The notes beneath the pieces are model-generated. The model was not told where the DNA came from. It ran no database searches and saw only the letters and a program-made list of their open reading frames with translations. A program made the translations under genes and the position numbers. This document shows, piece by piece, positions 50,628 through 59,753 of a stretch of DNA of 64,000 nucleotides. Each line of letters opens with the position of its first letter. The first letter of the stretch is position 1. This DNA is from Meridianimarinicoccus aquatilis (GTDB lineage: Bacteria > Pseudomonadota > Alphaproteobacteria > Rhodobacterales > Rhodobacteraceae), in the NCBI RefSeq assembly GCF_004358675.1, contig NZ_SMZO01000001.1, positions 62,001 through 126,000 on the forward strand, given 5' to 3'.

Positions 50628-51118
50628 AAATCGAACCGGCCTGCTTCAACGTTCTTGTCGAGTCGCGCCGCTTCGATCACACGGCCGTTCATCACGCCAT
50701 AAATGCCATCGGGCAGGACTTGCGCCGCAACGACCGCACCGCCAAGGTTGAAAGACCCGTCCGACGCGCTGATGGAGTGGGGGCGCATGGCCCCTGTCAA
50801 AACGATCGTCTTTCCGCCCACTTTCCCCGCAAGATACCGCGCCGTCTGGCCCATGGTTCCCGTGCCGTGGGTGATCACAATGGCCTGTTCCGGCGCGGCC
50901 TGCACAGCCGCCAAGATCGCCTCACGATCCGAGTCGTCAAAGTCCAGACTGTCTTTCAGCATCACGATCTGCACACTCGGGAAATGACAGCGCCCGGTGG
51001 CAAGAACTTCTGGGATCAGGGTTGCCCCATCACGAGAAAAAGTCAGTGCCTCAAGACGCGGGTCGTGAACCTTGTCGATCGTACCGCCAGTCACGAGTAT
51101 GCGAACATCCATGTTCAT
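50624..51118 (-). CDS. asparaginase-like protein, N-terminal domain only
   Basis: About 164 residues from the ATG at 51118 (a start at 51133 overlapping the lipoprotein stop, or at 51112, is also possible). It has the two active-site regions of the asparaginase family: ILVTGGTIDK with the nucleophilic threonine, and AIVITHGTGTMGQTARYL with the second catalytic threonine and aspartate-like region; KTIVLTGAMRP follows. Full L-asparaginases have 320 or more residues, with a C-terminal domain that is missing here. Short single-domain members are known in proteobacteria, so this is probably a complete protein rather than a broken one. Substrate unknown. Confidence 0.82.
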   Translation of the reverse strand: MNMDVRILVTGGTIDKVHDPRLEALTFSRDGATLIPEVLATGRCHFPSVQIVMLKDSLDFDDSDREAILAAVQAAPEQAIVITHGTGTMGQTARYLAGKVGGKTIVLTGAMRPHSISASDGSFNLGGAVVAAQVLPDGIYGVMNGRVIEAARLDKNVEAGRFDL

Positions 51119-51129
51119 TTGTTTTCTTC

Positions 51130-51429
51130 TCAAAACCGTCTGCGGCGATCTACCGTCACATTGATCGCTTTGCCCTGCGCGTTAGTAAAGCAGTCATATT
51201 TGGTCCCGAAACTACCCGACGCACTCACGATACCGCGCTGTTGCTCAAAGATGGTCACGTTTGTTATCCGTGCCCCGCCGCCACCGCGACGCCAAATTTC
51301 GCGTTCGCAATTGGCTTTTGCTGTGCCGGCAGGCGCAGGTGGGCCTGACGGGGCTGCGACCGGCTCGCACGCGGCAAGAACCGCCAGGAGCACGGCACAA
51401 CATCCGTACAGACGCGCTCGGCCCGTCAT
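51130..51429 (-). CDS. small lipoprotein, function unknown
   Basis: 99 residues. An N-terminal signal ends in VLAACEP, a good lipobox (L-A-A-C), so the mature protein probably begins at C21 and is anchored to a membrane. A proline/alanine stretch follows, then a small domain with two more cysteines (NCEREIWRR and KYDCFTN) that could form a disulfide. No named family recognised. Its ATG overlaps the stop of the hydroxyacid dehydrogenase gene, so it belongs to the four-gene minus-strand run 52412-49737. Confidence 0.75.
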   Translation of the reverse strand: MTGRARLYGCCAVLLAVLAACEPVAAPSGPPAPAGTAKANCEREIWRRGGGGARITNVTIFEQQRGIVSASGSFGTKYDCFTNAQGKAINVTVDRRRRF

Positions 51430-52412
51430 AGAACGCCTGGCACAACTTGATCCGGTGGGCGATGCCCATCGGCGTAGGTCTTGATGTTGATGATGACCTT
51501 TTCGCCCATTTCGATCCGGCCTTCTTCGGTGGCTGACGACATATGCGGCAGCAAGACTACGTTGGGCAATTCACGAAGCGTCGGGTTCACATCGACACCG
51601 TGTTCATACACGTCCAGCCCTGCGCCCGCCAATTCGCCCGCACGCAGCATCCGCACCAACGCGTTCTCGTCAATTACCTCGCCGCGCGCTGTGTTGACGA
51701 CCACGGCGGTCGGCTTCATCAGCTTAAGGCGCCGCGCATTCAGCAGATGGAACGTGTCAGGTGTGGAGGGGCAGTTGACCGACAAGATATCGACGCGTTT
51801 GATCATCTCGTCGAGGTCTTCCCAATAGGTCGCACCAAGTTGTGTTTCCGTCTCGGCCGCAACCCGGCGACGGTTGTGATAGTGGATTTGCATACCAAAA
51901 GCGGTCGCGCGTCGTGCCACAGCCTGACCAATCCGGCCCATGCCCAATATGCCCAACCGGCGCCCGCTGATCCGCCCCCCCAGCAAGGCGGTTGGCGCCC
52001 AGCCGCTCCATTGGCCGCGCTGCATCATTGCAAGGCCTTCGGGGATACGGCGCGTCACGCCAAGCATCAGGGCCATGGCCATATCGGCGGTGTCTTCGGT
52101 CACGACGCCGGGCGTATTGCTGACCAGCACACCGCGCTGGCGGGCAGAGGCGATGTCAATGTGATCAACCCCGGCGCCGTAGCTGGCGATCAGGCGCAAC
52201 TGATCGCCGGCCTGCGCCAGCATTCCGGCATCAATATGGTCTGTCACCGTGGGCACCAGAACTTCGGCATCCTGCATCGCCGCGATAAGTTCGGCTTTGC
52301 TCATGGGGGTATCATCTTCGCGCACTGAGACATCGAACAAATCCCGCAGGCGGTTTTCCACCGGTTCAGGCAAACGTCGCGTAACAACAACACGCACGGG
52401 TTTCGCTGGCAT
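51426..52412 (-). CDS. D-2-hydroxyacid dehydrogenase (glyoxylate reductase-like)
   Basis: NAD(P)-dependent oxidoreductase of 328 residues. The ATG at 52412 is chosen because of a GAGGAGCT site 8 bases upstream; the frame is open for 14 more codons. The Rossmann motif is GILGMGRIGQAVARRA, followed by HNRR, where the two arginines suggest NADPH. The catalytic set is R in NTARGEVIDENAL, E in the next helix region and H in LLPHMSSAT. Relatives reduce glyoxylate or hydroxypyruvate; which substrate is used here is not known. First gene of its run. Confidence 0.92.
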   Translation of the reverse strand: MPAKPVRVVVTRRLPEPVENRLRDLFDVSVREDDTPMSKAELIAAMQDAEVLVPTVTDHIDAGMLAQAGDQLRLIASYGAGVDHIDIASARQRGVLVSNTPGVVTEDTADMAMALMLGVTRRIPEGLAMMQRGQWSGWAPTALLGGRISGRRLGILGMGRIGQAVARRATAFGMQIHYHNRRRVAAETETQLGATYWEDLDEMIKRVDILSVNCPSTPDTFHLLNARRLKLMKPTAVVVNTARGEVIDENALVRMLRAGELAGAGLDVYEHGVDVNPTLRELPNVVLLPHMSSATEEGRIEMGEKVIINIKTYADGHRPPDQVVPGVL

Positions 52413-52544
52413 TCGATAGCTCCTCGTCTTCACCTCAGTGGTCTTGTCTGGCAAAATGTCCTATAGTCATTGGGCGCACAAGCATAGGCGAAGAACAGCG
52501 ACAAAAAAGCCTTATGCGAAGTGCAGATAGAGGCGAGCAGAGCT

Positions 52545-53078
52545 ATGACGATGTCGATCCTTCGGCGAGCGGGCCTTTCTGGCCTGATTTTGGCCGCTGT
52601 TCTGGCCGCAGCGTGCGGCACAGCACAAAGCGTTCCAACAGACACCCCAGAGACCAAGCAGGCAATTGGCCCCTCCACCGGGCTTCCAATGCCCCGCTTT
52701 GTGTCAATCAAGGCAAGCGAAGCGAACGTACGGCGTGGCCCATCGACGACTCACCGGATTGATTGGGTCTTTCAACATCCGGGGCTGCCGGTCATCGTGA
52801 CGGGCGAATATGGGCATTGGCGACGTGTGGTGGACCGGGATGGGCTTGGCGGTTGGGTACACTACGCCCTGTTGTCTGGGAATCGCACTGTGATTGTCGA
52901 TCTCGACATGCTGAGCATCCGGCGCAAACCGGAACGGAACGCCGAAGTCGTTGCGCAACTGGAACGCGGCGTGATCGCGCGACTTGTCGAATGTGTCGAC
53001 GACTGGTGCGAAATTCGCGCAGACGGATATGAAGGCTGGGCAGAGAGCGCCGCACTTTGGGGCGTTGAATTGCGCTGA
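52545..53078 (+). CDS. SH3 domain-containing protein, exported
   Basis: 177 residues from the ATG at 52545. A signal peptide (LSGLILAAVLAAACGTAQSV) ends in A-A-A-C-G, which may be a weak lipobox. Two bacterial SH3 repeats follow: one starting at VSIKASEANVRRGPSTTHRI and ending GGWVHYALLSG, the second with LSIRRKPERNAEVVAQLERG and WCEIRADGYEGWAESAALWG. Such proteins act in the periplasm, often bound to the cell wall. The gene is divergent from the hydroxyacid dehydrogenase. Confidence 0.86.
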   Translation: MTMSILRRAGLSGLILAAVLAAACGTAQSVPTDTPETKQAIGPSTGLPMPRFVSIKASEANVRRGPSTTHRIDWVFQHPGLPVIVTGEYGHWRRVVDRDGLGGWVHYALLSGNRTVIVDLDMLSIRRKPERNAEVVAQLERGVIARLVECVDDWCEIRADGYEGWAESAALWGVELR

Positions 53079-53171
53079 TATGCGTTCCAGCGCCGGACAG
53101 CTTGCGCGAATTTCACACGAAAACACGCCGGGGCTGTGGATCGACGACCCGCCAGAGCTTAAACCCGGATC

Positions 53172-54062
53172 ATGATCAGCCGCCACGATTCCCGCCTGAA
53201 CTTGTCTGCAACCGCCGCCTCTGTGGCTGTCGCCTTGGTGCTGAGCGGCGCAAAACTTTGGGCACTGTCACAAACCGGTGCCCTGTCCGTTGCGGCATCG
53301 CTCGCCGATAGCGGGCTTGATCTGATGATGTCGCTGGGCGGTTTGGCGGCCGTTCTTTATGCTGCGCGGCCCGCCGACGATGACCACACCTTTGGCCATA
53401 CCTCGGTTGAGGACTTGGCGGCGCTGGCACAATCACTGTTCATACTGGTGGCCTCGGTGGTCATTGGCATTTCTGCCGTGCAACGGCTCACCGGGGATGC
53501 CCCCTCGCCCGTCACGGCAGAGGGCGCTGGGATCGCTGTGATGGTGTTGTCGATGGTCCTGACCCTTGCATTGGTGCTGTGGCAGGGACGCGTAGCAAGG
53601 CAGACCGGCAGCCGTGTGGTGAAAGCGGACCGTCTGCACTACCTCGGCGATCTGGTGCCCAATGTAGGGGCGATCGCGGCATTGGTTGCGTCGCGTTGGT
53701 TTGGGCTGGGTCTGATCGACGCGATTGTCGCTTTGGCGGCCTCTGGCCTGTTGGCGTTTGGTGGCGTTCGTATCGGTGCCGGGGCGTGGCACGCGCTGAT
53801 GGACCGCGCCGCCGACCCGGACACGGTCGCAGGCATCGAACAGCTTGCGCGTGATTGGCCCGGCATTCAGGGATTTCATGACCTTCAGACACGGCAAGCG
53901 GGATCTAAGACCTTCGTCAATCTTCATGTGGAAATCGACGGGGACCTTCTATTACGAGACGCCCATGACATCGGTGCGGGGCTACGCGCTGCGATCCGCA
54001 AGAAGTACCCCCGCTGCGAGGTGATCATTCACAAGGATGTCGCCGGGCGCGGCAACCGCTAG
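53172..54062 (+). CDS. cation diffusion facilitator (divalent metal efflux)
   Basis: Inner-membrane proton-coupled exporter of Zn2+, Fe2+ or similar ions, 296 residues. Segment 2 has SLADSGLDLMMSL with the first two metal-binding aspartates. HTFGHTSVEDLAALAQSLFI, with H-x3-H and D, is the conserved stretch after segment 3. The C-terminal cytoplasmic domain has FHDLQTRQAGSKTFVNLHVE, the usual metal-sensing fold. It is similar to FieF, but the metal cannot be told. It converges with the M3 peptidase gene. Confidence 0.92.
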   Translation: MISRHDSRLNLSATAASVAVALVLSGAKLWALSQTGALSVAASLADSGLDLMMSLGGLAAVLYAARPADDDHTFGHTSVEDLAALAQSLFILVASVVIGISAVQRLTGDAPSPVTAEGAGIAVMVLSMVLTLALVLWQGRVARQTGSRVVKADRLHYLGDLVPNVGAIAALVASRWFGLGLIDAIVALAASGLLAFGGVRIGAGAWHALMDRAADPDTVAGIEQLARDWPGIQGFHDLQTRQAGSKTFVNLHVEIDGDLLLRDAHDIGAGLRAAIRKKYPRCEVIIHKDVAGRGNR

Positions 54063-54082
54063 GTCGCCGCCGCCCAGTCGTT

Positions 54083-56110
54083 TCAGGCCGCTGTGTCCAG
54101 ACCACGCCCTTTGAGCAACGCGTCCACTTCGGGCAACTTGCCGCGGAACTTGGTATAAAGCTCTTTAGGGTCCTCTGACCCTCCTGCCGACAAGATGAAC
54201 TTTTCAAGCTTGGCCGCCGTATCGCGATCAAAGGCACTGCCCGCTTCCTGGAACGCGGCAAACGCATCTGCATCCATGACTTCGGACCACATGTAGCTGT
54301 AATAGCCAGAAGAATAGCCATCGCCGGTAAAGACGTGCGCGAAATGAGGGGTCGCATGGCGCATCCGTATGGCACGTGGCATGCCCAAACCGTCCAGGAT
54401 TTCGGCCTGCCGCGCCATGATATCCTTAGGGACCGGGCCGCTGTGAAATTCCAGATCCACCATGGCTGATGCGACATACTCCACCGTTGCGAAACCCTGA
54501 TCTGCGTTCTGCGCCGCCAAAAGCCGCGTCAAAAGTTCTTCAGGCATCGATGCACCGGTATCAGCATGCACTGCAAATTCTGACATGACTTCAGGTACTT
54601 CCAGCCAATGTTCGTAAAGCTGGCTGGGCAATTCCACAAAATCACGTGAAACTGACGTTCCGGAAATGGATCCATAAGTTACGTCAGACAACATCTGATG
54701 AAGCGCATGGCCAAATTCGTGAAACAGCGTCCGCGCGTCGTCATAGGACAGCAAGGCAGGGTCGCCAGGCGCTGGCTTGGAAAAATTGCAAACGTTCACA
54801 ACAATCGGCTGCACATCACCGCCCAGCTTTTGCTGGCTCCGCATGGCCGAACACCAGGCGCCAGAGCGCTTTGATCCCCGCGCGAAATAGTCCGCCACAA
54901 AAAGCGCCAGGGGCTTTCCGTCCCGGCTGACATCCCACGCACGGGCATCCGGGTGGTGCAGCGGCACATCCACGGGCTTGAACGACAGGCCAAACAGCCG
55001 GGTCGAACAGGCAAAGGCGGCCTCGATCATCTTATCAAGCTGCAAGAATGGCTTGAGTTCGGATTCGTCCAGATCATGCTCTGCCTTGCGGCGCTTCTCG
55101 GCATAGTAATGCCAGTCCCACGGCTCCAGATCGCCATTGATCCCGTCTTGGCGCATCAGATCGGTCAGGGCCACTGAATCAGCCTCGGCCTTGGCGCGGG
55201 CCGGGGTCCAAACCGCCGTCAACAAATCGCGCACGGCCTGCGGCGTCGCGGCCATTTCCGTTTCCAATTTATAGGCGGCGAAGCTGTCATACCCCAACAG
55301 GCGCGCGCGCTCTTGACGCAAGGCCAGAGTCTCAAGCGCGATCTCGCGATTATCGGTCTCGCCGCCGCCAGCTCCGCGCGCCACATAGGCCTCGAACGCC
55401 TTTTGCCGCAGATCGCGGCGCGGCGAGAATTGCAGGAACGGCGTGATCAGCGAGCGGGACAATGTGATGACTGGCCCGTCCAAGCCGCGCTCTGCTCCCG
55501 CCGCACGGGCCGAAGCCTTGACGAAATCGGGCAGACCTTCCAAATCGGCTTCGGCCAAGTCCATGTGCCAAGTCCGCTCGTCCGCGAGCAGGTTCTGACC
55601 GAACTGGGTGCCCAGCACGGCAAGCCGTTCCTTTATCTCGCTTAGCCGGTTTGCGTTATCGCCTTCCAGTTCCGCCCCGGACCGAACAAATGCGCGCCGC
55701 GTCAGCATCAGCACGCGGTCCTGTTCCGCCGTGAGATTCAACCCCTCGCGTCCTTGCCACAGCGCATCTATCCGAGCGAACAGCTTGGCATTCATCGTGA
55801 TTTCAGACCCATAGGCCGCCAATTTTGGCGATATATCCCGCATCAGCGCCTCGCGCGCGTCGTTGGAATCCGTGCCGGACAGGGTGAAGAATGCCCCAAG
55901 GATCTTGTTAAGCTGCGTGTCGGCCAACTCAAGCGCCTCGATCGTGTTCTCAAAATCCGGCGCGTCGTCCTGCTCGGCAATCGCTGTGATCGCAGCGCGT
56001 GCATCGGTCAGCGCGGCATCAATGGCCGGGGCAAAATCATCATCCTTGATCTCTGCAAATGGCGGCAATTCATAGGCAGTCGTCCAGTCGGCAAGCAACG
56101 GGTTGGTCAT
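54083..56110 (-). CDS. M3 family metallopeptidase (oligopeptidase A / Dcp type)
   Basis: Cytoplasmic zinc peptidase that trims oligopeptides, 675 residues. The ATG at 56110 is chosen because an AGGAGCTGAC site precedes it; the frame runs 20 codons further, into the end of the previous gene. The zinc site is HEFGHALHQML, with the third ligand glutamate in GTSVSRDFVELPSQ. SPRRDLRQKAFEAYVARG and VNVCNFSKPAPG are typical. It lacks a signal peptide. It is 33 bases after the ThiF-like gene and may be cotranscribed with it. Confidence 0.93.
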   Translation of the reverse strand: MTNPLLADWTTAYELPPFAEIKDDDFAPAIDAALTDARAAITAIAEQDDAPDFENTIEALELADTQLNKILGAFFTLSGTDSNDAREALMRDISPKLAAYGSEITMNAKLFARIDALWQGREGLNLTAEQDRVLMLTRRAFVRSGAELEGDNANRLSEIKERLAVLGTQFGQNLLADERTWHMDLAEADLEGLPDFVKASARAAGAERGLDGPVITLSRSLITPFLQFSPRRDLRQKAFEAYVARGAGGGETDNREIALETLALRQERARLLGYDSFAAYKLETEMAATPQAVRDLLTAVWTPARAKAEADSVALTDLMRQDGINGDLEPWDWHYYAEKRRKAEHDLDESELKPFLQLDKMIEAAFACSTRLFGLSFKPVDVPLHHPDARAWDVSRDGKPLALFVADYFARGSKRSGAWCSAMRSQQKLGGDVQPIVVNVCNFSKPAPGDPALLSYDDARTLFHEFGHALHQMLSDVTYGSISGTSVSRDFVELPSQLYEHWLEVPEVMSEFAVHADTGASMPEELLTRLLAAQNADQGFATVEYVASAMVDLEFHSGPVPKDIMARQAEILDGLGMPRAIRMRHATPHFAHVFTGDGYSSGYYSYMWSEVMDADAFAAFQEAGSAFDRDTAAKLEKFILSAGGSEDPKELYTKFRGKLPEVDALLKGRGLDTAA

Positions 56111-56142
56111 GTCAGCTCCTGTCATTTCGCCTGATATAGGTA

Positions 56143-57201
56143 TCAAGATGCCTTGCCGCAAACGGCACACTCCGGACGCCGGGCAACGGCAATGCGGCGG
56201 CTCTCTCCTTCGAGCGCGTCATGTATCAGCAGCGTTCCGCGCAATGACGTCCCTGCCCCGACAATGATCTTCAACGCCTCGGCAGCCATCATCGACCCGA
56301 CAATGCCCGGCAGTGGGCCGATGACACCGGCTTCGGCACAGCTTGGCGCAAGACCCGGCGCTGGCGGCTTGGGAAAGACACAAGCAAAACACGGCGCGCC
56401 ATTTGCCGGGTCATAGACGCTGATCTGCCCCTCCCACTGGGCAATCGCGCCAGATACCAATGGAACACCCGCACCCACGCACGCTGCGTTGACCAAGTAG
56501 CGCGTTTCAAAATTGTCGGACCCGTCGAGAACAAGATCATATTCCGACATCAGATCAGCCGCGATCTCTTCGGTCAGGCGGCGATTATAGGGCCGCACGA
56601 ATATGTTGGGGTTCAATGCCATCATCGCCTCGCGGGCCGAAAACACTTTCGGCCTCCCGATATCGGCATCACGGTGGATCACCTGACGTTGCAAGTTCGA
56701 CGCCGACACAACGTCATCGTCAATTACACCAATCGTGCCAAAACCCGCGCCAGCCAGATATTGCAACACAGGCGCGCCCAGCCCACCTGCCCCAATCACC
56801 AACACTTTTGACCGTTTCAATGCGCGCTGCCCCGGTCCGCCAAGCTCACGCAGAATGATGTGGCGCGCATAGCGGTCCAATTCCGCGTCGTTCAGCGGGG
56901 CCTCCGGGTCAGGCGCATCCCGTGTTTGAGTTGTTTGGTTTTCGGGTCTCACCCGGGTCTTGAGACGCCGCAGGAGAATTGAATATCCAAACCCAACAGC
57001 CCCAAGAACACCCACGGCCAGCCACTCTCGCGCCGATCCGCCAAGTGTTTGCCGAAGCGGCGCATCTTGCGGCAGTGCAACAAGCAGACCAATCACCAGC
57101 ACATACAAAATGCCGATGAGCAATATGCGCGCTTGTGGAGGGGTCTTCATCAGACGGCCAAGGCCCCATATCAGCGCCGCCAAGACAAGAAACAGAACCA
57201 T
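56143..57201 (-). CDS. ThiF/MoeB/HesA family adenylyltransferase with N-terminal membrane segments
   Basis: E1-like enzyme that adenylates the C-terminus of a ubiquitin-like sulfur carrier (MoaD or ThiS), 352 residues. The catalytic domain starts at about 105 (LDRYARHIILRELGGPGQRA) and has VLVIGAGGLGAPVLQYLAGA for ATP, NLQRQVIH with the arginine, and DGSDNFETRYLVN with the aspartate. Two CxxC pairs, CFAC and CAVC, bind zinc. Unusually the first 90 residues hold three hydrophobic spans, so the enzyme should be attached to the membrane. The start overlaps the dut stop by one base. MoeB activity would fit the molybdenum enzyme Xdh in this window. Confidence 0.88.
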   Translation of the reverse strand: MVLFLVLAALIWGLGRLMKTPPQARILLIGILYVLVIGLLVALPQDAPLRQTLGGSAREWLAVGVLGAVGFGYSILLRRLKTRVRPENQTTQTRDAPDPEAPLNDAELDRYARHIILRELGGPGQRALKRSKVLVIGAGGLGAPVLQYLAGAGFGTIGVIDDDVVSASNLQRQVIHRDADIGRPKVFSAREAMMALNPNIFVRPYNRRLTEEIAADLMSEYDLVLDGSDNFETRYLVNAACVGAGVPLVSGAIAQWEGQISVYDPANGAPCFACVFPKPPAPGLAPSCAEAGVIGPLPGIVGSMMAAEALKIIVGAGTSLRGTLLIHDALEGESRRIAVARRPECAVCGKAS

Positions 57202-57671
57202 TATGAAACCCCGGTCGACCCAAACCCACCATCGCCGCGTGCGGTCTTGTCCAACGCATCCGTCATCTTAAAGGCCGCCTGTATGACAGGGGCAACTATC
57301 ATCTGGGCGATCCGGTCCCCGTGGGATATGGTGTAAGGCATGTCGCCTCCATTCTGGATGATCACACCAAGCGGACCGCGGTAATCGCTGTCGATCGTTC
57401 CGGGGCTGTTCGGCAATGTCAGCCCGTGCTTGAGCGCCAGACCAGACCGCGGCCGAAGCTGGACTTCAAAGCCCATAGGGATGGCCAACCGCAGCCCGGT
57501 TGGCACCAACGCGCGCTCACCAGAAGCAAGCGTAACGCCATCAACGCGTTGGTCTGGCGGAAAATTTGCACGTAGATCAGCTCCGGCTGCCCCCGCCGTT
57601 TCATAGGCTGGCAACGGCAGACCCCGGTCTGCGTCGTCAGTCCATGCAAGTTGAACAATCGGCGCAGTCAT
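57201..57671 (-). CDS. dut: dUTP diphosphatase
   Basis: Removes dUTP and makes dUMP for thymidylate synthesis; trimeric, cytoplasmic. It has 156 residues with all five dUTPase motifs: [40 protein letters not shown] and [10 protein letters not shown] at the C-terminus. It overlaps the coaBC stop by ATGA. The coaBC-dut pair is a common arrangement in bacteria. Confidence 0.97.
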   Translation of the reverse strand: MTAPIVQLAWTDDADRGLPLPAYETAGAAGADLRANFPPDQRVDGVTLASGERALVPTGLRLAIPMGFEVQLRPRSGLALKHGLTLPNSPGTIDSDYRGPLGVIIQNGGDMPYTISHGDRIAQMIVAPVIQAAFKMTDALDKTARGDGGFGSTGVS

Positions 57672-58876
57672 GCCAGAGCCTCTGCAATGCGGGCGGCGAG
57701 TTGACGGGCAACGTCAGTCTTTGACATGTTCGGCCACGCTTCTGTGCCCTGTTCGGTGATCAGCGTGACTGTGTTGTCAGGCCCCCCCATGATCCCGGTT
57801 TCCGGGGAAACGTCATTGGCCACAATCCAGTCACAGCCCTTTCGCGCCCGTTTGGCCGTCGCATGAGCCGTCACATTTTCCGTCTCAGCCGCAAAACCAA
57901 CCACCAGATCCGGGCGCCCCTGTGTCATCTGCGCGACGGTCGCAAGAATGTCGGGATTTTCCGCAAATTGCAGAACTGGCAAGGTGCCGTCGGGCTTTTT
58001 CTTTATCTTCTGCTCTCGCGACTCGGCCAAACGCCAATCTGCGACTGCGGCGGCAAACACCGCCGCAGACGCTGGCAACGCAGTTTGCACTGCCGACAGC
58101 ATTTCATTGGCTGTTTCGACCTGCACAATGCGAACACCTTGCGGTGGCGGGACGCGTGCCGGGCCCGTCACAAAGGTCACGTCGGCACCCAGAGCTGACA
58201 ACGCCCGCGCCAATGCAGTGCCCTGCGCCCCCGAAGACCTGTTGGCGATGTAGCGAACCGGGTCTATGGGCTCATGAGTTGGCCCCGATGTGACGATGAT
58301 ATGCCGACCCTGCAACGGTCCTTCTTTCAATATCGTAGCCGTCGCGGTGACGATCTCTGACGGTTCCGCCATTCGGCCCGGGCCAAACTCGCCACAGGCC
58401 ATCTCACCGCTGTTTGGGCCAACCATGGCAATGCCGTCAGCGTCCAAGGTTGCAATATTTCGTTTCGTTGACGGATGATCCCACATGCGCACGTTCATCG
58501 CCGGGGCGATCAAGACCCGCTTGTCGGTGGCCATCAAAAGCGTTGTAGCAAGATCATTGGCCAGCCCAGAGGCCATTTTCCCAATCAGATCCGCAGTGGC
58601 CGGAGCAACAACAACGATATCCGCTGACCGAGAAAGCTGGATATGACCCATTTCCGCCTCGGCCGTTAAATCGAACAGGTCCGTGTGAACGGCTGATCCA
58701 GCCAGCGCCGACACAGACAGAGGCGTCACAAATTCTGCGCCCGCACGCGTCAGTACCGGCACAATAGCAGCGCCTGCCTTTTGATACTGACGGATCAGAT
58801 CCAGCGATTTATAGGCGGCAATACCCCCGCCAATGATCAACAGAATCCGTTTCCCCGCCAAGTTGGATAAACCCAT
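57668..58876 (-). CDS. coaBC: bifunctional phosphopantothenoylcysteine decarboxylase/synthetase
   Basis: Joins cysteine to phosphopantothenate and decarboxylates the product, in coenzyme A synthesis. It has 402 residues from the ATG at 58876, which has a GGAGG site 8 bases upstream; a GTG three codons earlier is too close to that site. The CoaC half (FMN) has [18 protein letters not shown], and [12 protein letters not shown] with the conserved asparagine; the catalytic cysteine is in [10 protein letters not shown]. The CoaB half begins [20 protein letters not shown] and holds the dimer strand [13 protein letters not shown]. PanC and PanB, upstream in the pathway, are in this window. Confidence 0.95.
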   Translation of the reverse strand: MGLSNLAGKRILLIIGGGIAAYKSLDLIRQYQKAGAAIVPVLTRAGAEFVTPLSVSALAGSAVHTDLFDLTAEAEMGHIQLSRSADIVVVAPATADLIGKMASGLANDLATTLLMATDKRVLIAPAMNVRMWDHPSTKRNIATLDADGIAMVGPNSGEMACGEFGPGRMAEPSEIVTATATILKEGPLQGRHIIVTSGPTHEPIDPVRYIANRSSGAQGTALARALSALGADVTFVTGPARVPPPQGVRIVQVETANEMLSAVQTALPASAAVFAAAVADWRLAESREQKIKKKPDGTLPVLQFAENPDILATVAQMTQGRPDLVVGFAAETENVTAHATAKRARKGCDWIVANDVSPETGIMGGPDNTVTLITEQGTEAWPNMSKTDVARQLAARIAEALA

Positions 58877-58922
58877 GAGCCGCACCTCCGCACCGCCTGA
58901 TTAGGCGGCAGCGCGCCGGAAC

Positions 58923-59753
58923 TCAACCGTTCTGACCACCACCACCGGCGAACCCGGCGCAAGGGTCAGGTCGCGGCGCGGGTTGCGTCGCCAACCAAAG
59001 GTCAAAAGGCGGGTCCGACGGCAACTCTCCATGATCTTCCAACTGACCAACGGATAAAACGCGCAGTTGAGGAGCGGCTTTGCGCAACGCCGCAGGAATA
59101 CCCCAATCATTGCGTGCATGGCCTGAGCCGGTGATAACTGCAACAGGGCCGCCCACATCCGCAATCGCTTGAAGAATGGTTCGTGCAAATGAAGCATCGC
59201 GTAATCGCTGTGCATTCACCATGCCCGCGAGCATTTCTGTCGGAAGGGCGTTGCAATGCGCTTCCAGTTGCATCTGTTCTCGGTCCGCCTGTTCTTGGCC
59301 GCCCAGCGCCTGATCTAATCCATAGCGACCTGCATCTGGTCCGAAAACGCTTGCAGGCCCAGTCTTGAAAGCTTCCGTCACATCCCCGCGCGGGACGGCC
59401 ATACCATATATTTGAGCCAGACCAGCCGCATCGAAAACGGGAAGGTACATTGAGAAGGGCGGCCATCCCCCATCGACCCACTTTAACGCCAGTCCTAACG
59501 CCTCACCAACCCGCGTGCGACGATTCGCGATAGCTGCCTGTTCTGGACTGAGCATCTCGAAAACCACCGCGGCCGGTTCAATCGCGCGCAAAGCCAGTGC
59601 TTGGTTGAGGTGATGGCGAGGGTTGTCATGCACTTCGCCCAAGATAACAACGTCCACAGGTGGCAACAAGGTCAAGGCTTCTTCGGTTATTTGACGCGCG
59701 GCGGCCGGGACTGCAGCGGCCCAACAGATGAGGGCCGCCATAACTTTAAACAA
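58923..59753 (-). CDS. ChaN family haem/iron-regulated lipoprotein-like protein
   Basis: Exported protein of the ChaN (DUF399, Tiki-like) family, related to a haem-binding lipoprotein. It has about 276 residues. The start is uncertain: TTG at 59753 overlaps the rpoH stop and gives a lysine before the signal (MFKVMAALICWAAAVPAAA), while ATG at 59741 lies just after it. No lipobox is seen, so it is likely free in the periplasm. The family core is VVILGEVHDNPRHHLNQALA, VVFEMLSPEQ and VAVITGSGHARNDWGIP, with histidine and glutamate residues of the metal-dependent Tiki fold. It follows rpoH and may be cotranscribed with it. Confidence 0.84.
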   Translation of the reverse strand: MFKVMAALICWAAAVPAAARQITEEALTLLPPVDVVILGEVHDNPRHHLNQALALRAIEPAAVVFEMLSPEQAAIANRRTRVGEALGLALKWVDGGWPPFSMYLPVFDAAGLAQIYGMAVPRGDVTEAFKTGPASVFGPDAGRYGLDQALGGQEQADREQMQLEAHCNALPTEMLAGMVNAQRLRDASFARTILQAIADVGGPVAVITGSGHARNDWGIPAALRKAAPQLRVLSVGQLEDHGELPSDPPFDLWLATQPAPRPDPCAGFAGGGGQNG

